DNA of 64,000 nt from Phytophthora hibernalis (taxonomy: Eukaryota; Oomycota; Peronosporomycetes; Peronosporales; Peronosporaceae). Shown piece by piece: positions 22,624 to 33,999 of this stretch (the stretch's first letter is position 1; every line of letters begins with the position of its first letter). The notes beneath the pieces are model-generated. The model was given only the letters and a program-made list of their open reading frames with translations, was not told the DNA's origin and ran no database searches. Position numbers and translations under genes: made by a program. The DNA lies in the NCBI GenBank assembly GCA_012656075.1, contig JAAKBF010000390.1, forward strand, positions 930,001 through 994,000, read 5' to 3'.

Positions 22624-23847
22624 ATGCCAGTCACGTCGGACGAGTCGACGGACAGCAGCCAGTCACCGCCGCCACAGCCTCTCAAGACACGCAAACCCAC
22701 GTATCTCGTGCGCAAGGTTAGGCGCTTCCAACACGTGCAATTTCCATCTTCCATTGACTCGTTTTATGCTCTACAGGAGGAGGAGAAGGCTCTGAAGGAT
22801 GAAATTCTGCAGTTAGAAGCCCAAGTGGCTGTTCTTCAGACCCAGGGGATGCCCGCAGGCTCTGCAGTTGCTGCCGACCCAATTATGCAACAAGCCAAAG
22901 CCAAAACTAAAATACTGAACGACATTGTGAAGAACCAGCAACTGGGCATCGCTACAGCCCAGTCGCTGCTCACGGAGTGTGCGGTGAGAACCAATTGTTA
23001 GTTTAGTAGAGAGTTAGAGCACTACTTAGTGAACTTTTGTTGTTTTTGGTGACCAGAGGACGCAGTACTCGAACCCGCTGTGCACACGCATCTGTCTGAG
23101 CAGTGACTGGACAGCACGCAGAGCCTCGCTGCTTAACATTCGAGAGGAAAAACTCCGGAACGCGTACGACTACGGGGTGGCTCGCAGCAGTGAAATTACG
23201 GAAGGACAGGGACACAACTCGAACGAACTGATGGAGACGGAGACTGGCGACGTGCTGTCGTTAAGCAGCTCGGTGATCCATTTCCCTGGCGTCAAGTCGC
23301 TTCAACAAGTGTTTGAAGCGCTGTGGTTCTATATGACGAACATGGAGATCAGCATCTCGGAAAGGCTTGGGAACATTACGGTGAGAGAAGACTACGACAT
23401 GATCGAAGGCTCAGCGTACAACTCGCGCATCATGTCGAGCGACAGCAACGGGATCACCACCGAGACCAACACGGTTGTGTTTGCGCAGCTCTTTGAAGAG
23501 GAGACCCCAGGTTCGGCGGTGAACCGTGTGCTATTGTTGTGACGGATTCCGTTGATGAAGACGAACTCTATCCGTATCGTCCCGCGCATATTGTTCGCAA
23601 AGACATCTCGGGCGGAGTAGTGTTGACAGCGAGCAGGCAGAAGAAAAACACTGAAGAACTAACATGCTTTGAAAATGAGGACGACGACGAGGTCGTGGTG
23701 ACTATGCGGCGAACAGGTTACTTGAGGATCCATCGCCCGGAATTTCCAGTTGCCCCCTATGCATTGCAGGAGTTGGAGGCTGGAATTGCGGACTGGGGCC
23801 ACGTGATGATTAAGGCTATGCGTGAGGTCCTGTACGCTAGAGCGTAA
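22624..23847 (+). CDS. Oomycete coiled-coil protein, bZIP-like without basic region
   Basis: I do not recognise the family by name. ATG at 22624 opens a disordered start, then a predicted coiled coil (YALQEEEKALKDEILQLEAQV). An intron at 22984-23056 (73 bp) follows. The remainder is a globular region (VFEALWFYMTNMEISISERLG, ITTETNTVVFAQLF, MRRTGYLRIHRPEF). One base is missing near 23532, after which the frame continues to the stop. The layout of short coiled coil plus long C-terminal domain resembles oomycete bZIP-related proteins such as those at the right end of this window, but the arginine/asparagine-rich basic region is absent here. DNA binding is therefore not expected. Confidence 0.65.
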
Positions 23848-24809
23848 TTTGGAGCTGCTCTGTAAATGAAGCATTGATGTACCGTATTGATTAAGAATGT
23901 TGTGGCCAAATTGTTTGCTGGATGTTCGCGGTGGTGCTGTGGAGAACTATATAAACGGAGATGGCACTGGATTTGCCGTGATTGTATCGATTCTCGTTTC
24001 ACGGCAAAGTTTCTGCAGTTCATTCCTGCTTAGCCGTGTTTGTCACGTACGCATCGTTGCATTCAACCACAAGTTGTCAACCGCATCAGATGCGACGACA
24101 ATCTCTCTGTCAATGTGGACTAGCGCTCGTCCGAATGGATTTCTATAGGCGTGGAGCAACAAGGGCATGTTCGTCATAGACCCTCGAGTCAGCGAATCAG
24201 TTTAGTAATGGAGATCCTCTGACGCAACCATCCCCACGTTCATTCAAGCTCAAGAAGTGAAAACATGACGAGCATGGTTCGAGGCCAAGCTTCGAGACAG
24301 CGAGACACTTTCCGGCTCTAGGAAGCAGGCTTCTATCTCATCGTGGCAGTGCTTCTTGAAGGCATCTCACTTGGACAGACAGCGGTGCCGGCATGTGAAC
24401 TGGATTTGCGCGATGGATCCATCGATCGATGCAACAATTTGTGAACCCAGCTTTCCGGCGTTGTTGCATGTTGCGATACGGAGTCGGCATCAAGACTATC
24501 CGTGGTTCAACTCAAGTCGACGCCACACGCGTGTTAAACACGCTAAAGATGGTTGTCCCCACGTCTGACGAAGACAGTGGAGAGCTTGGGAACTCTTCGC
24601 TTGAAGCTCTCTCTACCTGCAAGCTCATACTTCGAAGTATCACCACCAAAGACACTCGCGAATGCCTTCAATTCAACTTTATTATCTTGACACATAACAT
24701 ACTCGTCCTTACTTCTTACTTCGGCGGCCCTTTATCAATTGCTGCGTGCCGCTTCACCCCTTCATTTCACTTTCTAGATGCTTCACTTTCTCCATCTTCA
24801 TACTTTGGT
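23848..24809 (+). other. Intergenic stretch with one doubtful frame
   Basis: A plus-strand frame at 24429-24935 has no start context or motif and overlaps the 3' end of the next gene. I see nothing else supported here. Confidence 0.35.
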
Positions 24810-26051
24810 TCATCTTTCAACCGCGATGAGGCTGCGTTCAGTGCGTGCCGTGGCCAGCATAGCAGGGTGCTCCAGCACTTCCTTCATACTGCCAAGACGT
24901 CTAGCTGGATCCACTGTAAGCATTTTTGCGAGTAGATCCATCGTCGCCGCTGAGAAGTTGCGGTCCATGTTCCAGAGCTTCAAAACTCCTTTGCACCCGA
25001 CAGCCTTGACAAGTTCAAAGCCTCGACACTCCGGGTACGGCAGTTGCAACAACGGAGACCCCGTCAACAAGAAGAAAAACACTGCACCGAGTGACCACAC
25101 GTCGGCCCGTTTGGGGTCGTACCACGTCCCGCTCACAGCTTCAGGTGCAGTGTAGTGCAAATTACCAACCACTCGTTCGCGCGTAGGTTCTGCAGCTCGG
25201 ATGGTGCTCGCTCCGAAGTTGCAAATCTTGGCTTCTCGGTTCGGCCCCAGTAGGATGTTCTGCGGACACAAGTCACGGTGGGCGATTTGCTTGTCGTGGA
25301 GGTATCGCAACCCTTTTGCAAGTTGCAACACCCAACGTCTCGCTTCCTGTTGTGGAACCCGTTCTCTCGGTTCGGGACCCAATGCTCCTCTGCGTTGCAA
25401 TTCCGAGAAAAGGTCTCGGTGTGGACAGAACTCCATGATGAGTCGAAAGGACTCACTTTCGACACTCGTAGCGTAGTAGCGGATGAGGTAGCGACGACCT
25501 TCCAAGACACTGCGATCTGTAGGTTCATGAACCGTTGAAAGTAGTTTCTGCACTGCTCGCCACTCTTGCCACGTGTGGAGACCACCACCGCCATTGCGTT
25601 CCGAGTCCAACGTGAGCGGACGCACTTTTACTGCTACCGTGACCACTCCTTTGTCGGTGTCCACGGCGTCCGGTGGCAATTCCATGGACCCGACATGGAC
25701 TTGACCGGTTAATCGTCGAGCGAGATGCACTCGAGATGCAGACCCGGATGATGTTCGAGTACGGTCTCGGTCGGTTAAAGATGATTCAGAAGACCGCTGC
25801 TGTAGCGGAGACCGTGCGGCCATGAGCCAACCACGACTTGTCAAGTGATTTCGAAGGTCGGTGGTACCGCTCGCGACCTGCTTCTGCTTGTCGACGTGGA
25901 GCTCAGTTCTCAAGTGAAGAGACCGCGGCGAGGCGCGAGGCTCGAGAGAGACGAGGCTTACGATCCCACGGCCGCCGCTGGGCCGTGATAGAGTGAATGG
26001 ATTGGGGCTCAATGGAGGGCAGCGGCCACTCCACCGACCTCTGTTGGTCAT
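24810..26051 (-). CDS. Protein kinase-like protein with NFG in place of DFG
   Basis: The frame is uninterrupted (413 aa). About 115 residues of Arg/Ser-rich leader precede a kinase fold. The beta-3 lysine is in TVAVKVRPL, the hinge in LIMEFCPHRDLF, and the catalytic loop reads IAHRDLCPQNILL. The metal-binding DFG is ICNFGAS, so the Asp is Asn (codon AAC). Activation segment and subdomains VIII-IX look normal (HYTAPEAVSGTWYDP, ADVWSLGAVFFF). DFG Asp loss usually lowers or abolishes catalysis, so this is a candidate pseudokinase. The start at 26051 is the first ATG; an internal ATG at 25823 (MAARSPLQ) is also possible. It belongs to the same broad oomycete kinase group as the other copies here but is clearly diverged. 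Confidence 0.85.
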   Translation of the reverse strand: MTNRGRWSGRCPPLSPNPFTLSRPSGGRGIVSLVSLEPRASPRSLHLRTELHVDKQKQVASGTTDLRNHLTSRGWLMAARSPLQQRSSESSLTDRDRTRTSSGSASRVHLARRLTGQVHVGSMELPPDAVDTDKGVVTVAVKVRPLTLDSERNGGGGLHTWQEWRAVQKLLSTVHEPTDRSVLEGRRYLIRYYATSVESESFRLIMEFCPHRDLFSELQRRGALGPEPRERVPQQEARRWVLQLAKGLRYLHDKQIAHRDLCPQNILLGPNREAKICNFGASTIRAAEPTRERVVGNLHYTAPEAVSGTWYDPKRADVWSLGAVFFFLLTGSPLLQLPYPECRGFELVKAVGCKGVLKLWNMDRNFSAATMDLLAKMLTVDPARRLGSMKEVLEHPAMLATARTERSLIAVER

Positions 26052-26674
26052 TTTCTCACTCTCTCACGTCTGCAGAAGCGGCGATGGAGAGCGACTCGTC
26101 TTTGACTGGCAGACAACCACCGCACGGTGCGGCGCACCTGCTATCTCGGAAGAAGCTTCAAGACTGCTTCAGTGGTCAAAGCACAAGAGGTTCACCACGA
26201 AATATTGCACACGTCCTGCACCGAGATACAATGTATACTTATCAACCAACCGTCACGGACGCAGCAGAGGCAGTAAAATTTAGTTGCCAGGGATTGATCA
26301 TTAGCATGGCATAGCAGACTAGCATAGCGGTAGTTGGTGGCCATACAAGTTCCTACGCAACGATCTGCTACGTCAGACGAGGATACTTATTCGCGACGAT
26401 TAAACGCTTCAAGCCCATGTATAGGCATCAAGACTCCCATTTCGACTATATGCTTCATAGTGGTATGGTAACAACTGGGTGTTGAAGATACCTATCGTCC
26501 AGCATGTTCATTTCGATGGGCGCATCACTACGCCGCTTGGTGATCCTGAGCCGTTTCGCACCGGTGTTCTCAAGTGTACCACCGCCAGTTGCGCTTTGGT
26601 CTCCACTCGTTCTCGATTGCACGGGTACAGACCTGTAATGAAGGATTTTTCACCGCTCGTCACGGTCATTTGCC

Positions 26675-26825
26675 ATGGAGGAGCCTCTGCCATTGACTGG
26701 GTCGCCTTTTTTCGAGTTGCAGCAGCTGCTGCGTGTTGGCCCTTTCGCTGGGCTGCCTAGAGGACGTCGCGTTGTTGCCCTACGTCGTCATCAAGCGACT
26801 CGTCGAGCAACTTCAGTGGGACTGA
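26675..26825 (+). CDS. Possible small protein (~50 aa), weak
   Basis: The ATG at 26675 gives MEEPLPLTGSPFFELQQLLR. After a frame slip near 26740 the sequence continues as LGCLEDVALLPYVVIKRLVE to a TGA at 26823. The leucine-rich helical composition looks coding-like, but the length is short and a shift is required. No function can be given. Confidence 0.25.
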
Positions 26826-27138
26826 GATGTGAGACAACATGGTTGACATGTGAGTGAGTGAAGGCACGAGGAGAGGTCTATTGCACATGATGTTGGTTGG
26901 GTCATGCCGAGCGGCTCCTTTGGCGGGTAAAATGCTGTAAAATGCTGCCAACCACTGGCTGCAATGGCCTGATTCACTCGCATCCAACCTTCGTCAAGAC
27001 CAATCGTCTCGGAAAGGCGGACAGACGAGGACACTTTGCGAAGCCAAGGGTGACCAGCTTTAATCGAGCCGGCGCGATAGCCACTTGAAGGCAAACGTGG
27101 GGATCAAATGACGAGCACAACTCGCATGGATACCTTTT

Positions 27139-27213
27139 GTAAGAATACTATGATAGATTTTGGTTTTTAGGGAACTCGTTAGTAAGAATACTATCCTTTG
27201 GTTTTAGGGAACT
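27139..27213 (+). repeat. Short tandem duplication, two ~32-38-bp units
   Basis: GTAAGAATACTAT starts at 27139 and again at 27182. Each copy is followed by a T-rich spacer and TTAGGGAACT. It is probably a local duplication in non-coding DNA. Confidence 0.6.
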
Positions 27214-27574
27214 TCTGTTATTGATGTTGTTGCCGACTGCAATTCGATGCTCTCCTTTCGCACCTTCGTATTAATGCTAGCGGATGCCTATTCTACATGT
27301 ATTCAACTGACCTACTGAACGACCGCCAGGGCCCTTTCTGGTTGTGCTGGGGTTGTAAAATTTGTGGGAATGGACGGAGACCATAGCAATCATTGGGGTC
27401 AATACGTGAACATGAACACGATCAACCGCATGCTCGCATTATACGAATACTGATCTTGACGGTAGTGTTGACCGATAGCGTTGACCAATTTAACTTCTTG
27501 CTCTGGATTCGACACACAGCCATGGTGACATTTATCCTGCCCTCGGTGCCATGAAGCAAGCGAAGGCGTAGGAA

Positions 27575-27842
27575 TTACATGTAACCAGGACTTTCATCCT
27601 CAACTTTTCGAGTAGCTGTGCCGCTGCTGCGACACTGCAGACATCGTGGTGGTGGGGAGGCGTTCTGGGGCTTTCCGATCCCGTTCTCCGCGTGTTGGGC
27701 GCTCCTGTTCTTCAAGAAGTTCTTGAGGCGATTGCACTCGCCGTGATTTGCACCGTCGGACGGGACGAACCGAGTGCCGTCCGGTGACCGGTCCGCCTCA
27801 AGCGGTACGTCAACTTGTTTCGGCGTCACCGTCGTTCATATT
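27575..27842 (-). CDS. Possible small hydrophilic protein, weak
   Basis: The minus frame from about 27829 reads VDVPLEADRSPDGTRFVP, then a Lys/Asn/Pro-rich tail ending SPGYM. An ATG at about 27842 (MNDGD) would join it if one C is missing near 27830. No motif is recognised. It could equally be chance. Confidence 0.25.
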
Positions 27843-28971
27843 AATCTACCTCCTCTTTCTCGTCGCCCCGCGGTCACCCAGCGACTTTCGTTTCCTGGGG
27901 TGAATCTCGTGCTCAAAAATGTTTTGGTGGCGCATGGGTTGTACTCGGAAGACCGACAACCGTGAGAAGTAGGCTTTCAGTGTTCGACTACATGTGTACG
28001 CTGTGTAGAGAGAACAAACTGCAGGTTTAGACAGGATTGATTGCTTCGTGTTTCAAGGATATTGGTCCAGCGTCATCAAGAAGGTTGTCCAGTGCACCCG
28101 TGAAGAATGGGAGTGCTATTGCGACAACTTCAACAGATCCCCCACTGCGAGCGCGACGAATGTCCGATAATTCGGTCAATTCACGTTCCGAGCCATGATC
28201 GTAGACACTTCATTCAACTTCTCCCCGCTACTCCTGCAAGAAACCGGGATGTGATATTTGAATTCCGTAAACGAAACTTTTGCCGTCAACCAAGCACCTA
28301 CATGTATTCTTCAACGTCGACTCACCGCGTTAAATGGCACATACATGCGCGCAATATAGCCTGGTGCTGTTGAAAGTTTCAGCTGAAACTACCAAATGTA
28401 CATGTACCCAATCGCGTGTACTATCCAGGCTCGCGGAAACGTGGCTGGTGCTCACTTTCTTGAAGGTAATTAGCAGTTTTGCTTTATTTTATTGACGTGG
28501 CTGCACAAATTTGTGGCGTGGCGTCTCAATTCTCCATGTCGACATTGTACCAGATGCGTTCGTGTTAGATACCGGTAGAGACTACTGTGACGCATTTTAT
28601 CCAGTGTTTGTTTTTATATGTACAGTTATTTTACATACTGTTTGTTGATTTTTGTTGTATTATAGGTGTGGTTTTCTTGGATTCGCGGATTTAGTTCGGT
28701 GTACTGTAGATGTAGAGTGGTGCTTCAGGGCCATATTTACCATTAACACTTGACGAGTCCTGCTTCTGAAACGAACTAGGAAGCTCTTTACTGTATTTTC
28801 ACGAAAATACTGCGGTCGTGCTCGCGACTGCGAGTTTCGGCGTGACTTTCGCAGCAGGCGACCTGAAAAAGGCAGCGTTTCCCTGTTAAACTCGGCAGTA
28901 GTGCCGTCTTCAACCACGATACAGCCTGGAAGGGAGTGACCAAGATCTACAGGTAATCATCACTACTGTAG

Positions 28972-31087
28972 TCATGGAGCTCCTGTTTGCATCCACGAAA
29001 ACCTGAAGGAAAAGTCAGAGCCTGCGAGCTAGTTAGCTTGGTATTTTCACCTCCATCCACTGCAATTCATCGCTTACCGTAATGCTCGAGTGGGAATCCC
29101 ACCGCAAAGATAAAGCAAGACGCTACTTTGCCCTGGATCAACGCCGCGTGGGTCTCCAACACAAACGCGATCTGGTACAACGTCGACACCGAAAACCGAG
29201 ACGCAACAATCTTGTGCAGCACCAACAATGACAGGAACTGAAACGCAGCCGATAGTCCGATCACGAACATCCGATCAACGAACAAATTTGCGTCGTGCAC
29301 ATTGCGTGCCTCAGGGTAGTACACTCGGTTGGGCAGTGTCTGCAGCACTGCCATGTAGACCATGTACATGACCGGAATAATGCACTGCGTATACGCGATG
29401 AGACCGATATACTCGTTGTTGAATAATAGCTGCAGCGTCTGGTTCACGATTCGGGTATTCTGCTTTTGAGAAGCGAGGAGCACATCGCTAATGACGGGGC
29501 TACGGGACAAAACTAGCGATCGCAGCTTGATCGAATTGTCCAAAGCTTCAGAGATTGTAGGTGGGGTGAACGCCCTAACAAGCGTTGGTGGTGTTGGATG
29601 GAAAGCGTCTAGATCAATATCTTCCGCCGTGTTAACGCCGTTGGCGTCCGAACTATTGACCCGATTACTTCGGAGTTTCTCGAAATGAGTGCTCAATCGC
29701 CTCCCAACATTTGGGATAAATTTTAGTGCAAGTTGAAGGTGTTGAATAAGTTTTCCGCGAGGGTGCTGTGCTAAGTCAGTAGCTGGGAGAGTTGGTCCCG
29801 CAATCGCTGGCATTGCGTACCTCGCCTTCAGTTGCGCCACGCTTACGACTATTTTCGATAGCTTCCGTTCGGTGTTGTAGATCGTTCTAGCTGCTAAAGT
29901 GTTCAATATGGCTGTGCTCTCCATCGAGATCTTGAGTTTTTCTCCCGAGAATAAGCGAATCTATCTTAGCTCGGCTTGATCGAGTTGTCCTGGTGTCTCA
30001 ATTAGCTTTAGCGCCACCATTAAAGGGTTTAGTTTTCCCCGGAAGACAAGTTTAGGTGCTGTAGCGTCTTGTTGATGTTTTGTGTTCTTAGCCATCCAGG
30101 AACTTCGCGCAGAATTTGCTCGACGCTCCATCCCTTTCAAAGACAGCGTCAACAGCAAACTATTCACCACGGCAGAGATAGCAGACATTGTCAACGAGTT
30201 GGCACTTCGCATACAAAGGACTGCGTACATGGCATCGAAGAAGTCGATACTGAAGACAACAACTTCCGGTAGACGGTCCTCAAGATGAGATCCGTGGGCT
30301 ACCATGACATTTTTAGCGCAAGACTTACTCCTGGTAACAAAACAACCAGCAGTCGCTGAATATTAGTTGGCGAGACGACGAACAGAGCGTGAAAAGCAGG
30401 ATAAATCGTCATTGTCGAGGTCTGTGTGGATAACAATTTCAGATATCGCTCGAGATGGAACGAACCGTCCTCAATTTTGCGTAAAACTTTTAATCCCACA
30501 ACGCAAACCAGAGCGATAGCAACAATCGTGAGAAGAACTGGACCACCGAGCACAGTGAGGAATGGAATGGGAAATACCCAAAACCGAGCCACAATAATGT
30601 CCAGAGCTGTAGCTACAACCGAACAGCCACAGGACAGTCCAATGATTCTTCGTCGAGTGAGAGGAACGTCAGGTATCCAAGCTTTGGCCTCTGCCATGAC
30701 TCCAAGAAGGATCAACATCAGCATTGCAGCATGACGAATCCAAAACACGTAGTTTCCGAGAGCCCCATCCGCTGCTGGTCGTAATGGGAGACACTCTGCC
30801 AGCAAAACCATGAACACGGTAGGCAGTGGCATCGCTATACAGACCATTAAAACCCGAGCGAGTGATGCCCGTTGACAGTATTCCTCTAAAGCCAGCATCC
30901 GTTCGACCGAATACTGCCCGCAGTGGCTCGTTTGGACTCGTTCCCAAAAGTTGTAAAGTAGTGTGAAATATCTCCCAGAAGTTGAAATTGCTACCTGAAC
31001 ACGACTCGGAGATCGTTGAATACGAGGAATATGCTCTACCGACTGAGTATTTGGTGGCAACGCAGCCACAGCAGAGCCACGTACCAT
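28972..31087 (-). CDS. Multi-pass membrane protein, array copy 1 (in-frame TAG)
   Basis: This is an oomycete-type polytopic membrane protein of unknown function. Conserved blocks are SHCGQYSVERMLALEEYC, about six N-terminal membrane segments, GSHLEDRLPEVVVF, LCMRSANS, a cytosolic loop, and three C-terminal segments (NNEYIGLIAYTQCIIP, VSTLYQIAFVLETH, ending EHYG). The last exon (SDFSFRFSWM) follows an intron at 29022-29077, in the same place as in all five copies. A one-base slip near 30309 (A-run) restores ALKNVMVAHGSHLED. A TAG at 29961-29963 replaces the Asp/Glu codon of the conserved LRDIRLLSG motif and is not explained by an indel, so this copy may be inactive. The start at 31087 is the likeliest ATG. 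It is closest to copy 2. Confidence 0.75.
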
Positions 31088-31313
31088 CCAACCACGACGC
31101 ACGTTGTAAACTTACGAAAGCCCTATTATTAAAATGCCGTTTTCTTGTCGTACAGATAACTACGCTCAAAAGGGTCCAGATTATCAGGAATCCATTTCGG
31201 TTTTTCATTCGTGTACAATTTACATGTTCCAAGTTTCTGAATGTTAGGCGAATTAATGGTATCAGCGTCTTCATCATAAAGGCACAATGGTATTGAAACA
31301 ACCCGCTGAACGT

Positions 31314-33794
31314 TCAGGATGGAGGTTTGTGGGTCCAGTTGAACTTGAACGAGAAGTCCACACCTGCAGTAGAAAAAAAAAACAATCCGTGAGAATAATA
31401 ATGGTAGCAAAACAACAAAAAGCAGTTTACCATAGTGCTCCAGCATGAAGCCCACTGCAAACAAGAGCCACGTAGCGAGTTTGCCTTGGACGAGTCGAGC
31501 GTGCGTCTCCAGAACGAACGCCACTTGGTACAAAGTGGAGACTCCAAAGCGAGTTGCAACAAAAAGGTGGAGTCCTATCAAAATTGCGGTCTGAAGCCCC
31601 ACAAAAACCGCGATGACAGTGAATCGCTGGGCCATTCCGTCAGGGGGATCTAGATCGTGTCCGCTCAAGTAGAACACGCGGTTAGGCATTTCCTGCATGA
31701 TCAGCATGTACGCCATGTAGATCATGGGGTGATACACTGCGCGTACGCGATGAGGCCGAGATATTCATTGTTGAATAGCAGTTGCAGTGTCTGGTTCACC
31801 GCCACCGTGTTTTGCTTCCGAGTCTCCTTCAAAACGTCGTTTATGACAGGATTGTCGGGCATAAGAAGCGGACGTAGCTTTAGAGACGTCGCCAGCTTCG
31901 TAGATACGGCAGTCAACTCGGCCAACCTTCGCGAGGAACCTAAATGGAGTAGTAACCTACGAGCCGACAGGGTTTGAGCTGAAGTTGACTCAGTTTGAGG
32001 ATCAGCAAGAGCTGATACCCTTCGGGATGACCCAGCCCCCTTTGAATCGATACTCGGCGAGATGATCCTCCCAGTTGACGAGCTGAGCCACCTTGACCTA
32101 AAACTCTTCGTGAGAAAGGTTCAACTTGACCAGAAATTCGTCGTGCTAATGACTCAATTTGATTTCCTGGTGTCGGTGCGTTTAATCCGACTTGGTGCGA
32201 CTCCCTTCGTGAAGGTGACGAAGAGAGTTCACCTAACTCATTTGGTGTTGTATCGTTTTCAAAGCTGTCGGTGTCGGATTCTTCGTCGCCGTCCGTGTCT
32301 TTCTGCTGGCTAAGTCGATCTTTACTATCAATTCGGAAGCCGAGAGAGTTGCTAAGCCGTGTGCCAATTTGAACACTGAATCGCTTGCCTGCTTCGGGAA
32401 TTAATCGTGCTGCAGCTCGCAATCTTTGCATGAACTGCGACGGCTTCTGAAGTGCAACTGAAAAGTGTTCGGCACTTAAGTCCGGGCCGGTCATAGCCGC
32501 TGATGAGAACCGAGACTTGCGCCGGGCCATCGATCGGAGACCGGTGGGTCGTCGTTCGTTGTTGTACACACACCGAGCAGCTAATGCAGCCAAAAGATTC
32601 TTGTTTTCCTCCGACACATTGTGCTCTGCACAGGAAAGCAGACAAATTTGTCGTAGCTCTGCTGGATCAAGCTGACCGGGTGACTGAAGAAGCTGCAAAG
32701 TTGCTTGGAAAAGTGTTCCGAGCGAGTCTTCGTGTGTTTCTTCTGGAAGCTCTGCTCCGAGGGTTTTCGCACTAAGTCTTTGTAGTCGATGTCTTCGCTG
32801 CTGAATTGCACGATTTGCTAGGGCAACGCGTGACCGTCGATTCATTCCGTGAAGAGCGAGCATCATGTCTAGCACGTTCATTGTTACAACTCCAATTACC
32901 ATCTTGATCGAATTGGTACTGCGCATGCAGAGCGCAGAGTACAGTGCGTTGAAAACATCAACGGTGAACACAATCACCTCTGGTAATCGGTCTTCCAAGT
33001 GAGCTCCGCACGCTGCCAGAATATTTTCATGACAATATTTATCACCATCAACAACGCCACGAGGTAGGGCTGAACAAAAGTCGGAGCGACAAGAAACAAC
33101 GCGTGATACGCTGGGTAAATAGTAATGAGTGAACCTTGCGTGAATATGAGCATGAAGTAACGTTGTAGCCGAAAGTCTACGTCCGGAATCTCTCGAAGCA
33201 CACCTTGACCAAGCATCAGACCGGTCATACAGGTGCATACGACTACTATCACGGGAGATTGCAGCATATTCAAGAACGGAACCGGGAAAATCCACATTTC
33301 AGACACAAAATAATCAAGTCCGGTTGTAACCAAAGCACTGCAAAGAGAGATTCCGAGTATTTTTGAGTTGTGAGGGGTAGTTCTGAAAGCCACGCCTTCG
33401 CTTGCATCAACCCGCTGAGCATTGTGAGCCCTAAAACGAGAAGATGCCGAAGCCAAAACATGTAGTTCGCATTCGATCCGTCGGTAGATGGACGTAAGGG
33501 TAAATAGGCAGCCAGTACCACAAGTAGTAACGGAGATAAGGGTGTCAACATGCACACCGCCGCAACTCGAAATGGTGACACCCGCTGCCCGTATTCTTCT
33601 AGTGCCAGCATCCGTTCGACGGAGTATTGGCCACAATGACTCACCTGAAGTCTCTCCCAGAGGTTGTACAGCGGTCCGAACGAACTCCCGAAAACTTTCA
33701 TGGTACCAACAATAATTTGACTATGTTGACGTTCATGAGGCGGACGTGGTAAGGTGGTCGGATGGACATCTATAGGCAGCGGAACCACCAGCAT
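31314..33794 (-). CDS. Multi-pass membrane protein, array copy 2
   Basis: It has the same architecture as copy 1: SHCGQYSVERMLALEEYG near the start, GAHLEDRLPEVIVF, NNEYLGLIAYAQCI, VSTLYQVAFVLETH, and a terminal exon VDFSFKFNW after an intron at about 31364-31430. The central loop (about 200 residues) is long, acidic and Ser/Arg-rich (DTDGDEESDTDSFEND), as expected for a disordered cytosolic region. Frame slips near 33363 (A-run), 33025 (A-run), 31940 and 31730 (C-run) each fit one missing base. No substitution-type stop codon is seen, so the gene is probably functional. The start at 33794 (MLVVPLP) is the first in-frame ATG. The gap to copy 1 is 226 bp. Confidence 0.75.
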
Positions 33795-33999
33795 TCCCGC
33801 TTCCTGGACATGTCGATTCCAATGCGTTGAGCTGCTGAGTTAGCCTCGACGATTGTTACCTAGTCTCCTTTTGTTGAACTCGTGGAAGAAGACGTGAACG
33901 CTATTCCTGCTGTGTCAGAGCATGTCACACATGACATCGACAGTTTTCATCTCTAAAATTGACTTCGTTGAACCTTTAATGGTCCAGCAACACTAGGAT

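Larger units (their letters stand above)
26052..28971 (+). other. Long gene-poor stretch
   Basis: About 2.9 kb without a strong gene. Two weak candidates (26675-26825 plus, 27575-27842 minus) and a short tandem duplication near 27139 are listed separately. Elsewhere I see no coding, RNA or transposon signature. Confidence 0.5.

Noticed and set aside
24429..24935. 168-codon plus frame upstream of the NFG kinase
   Set aside because: No motif and overlap with the conserved kinase C-terminus.
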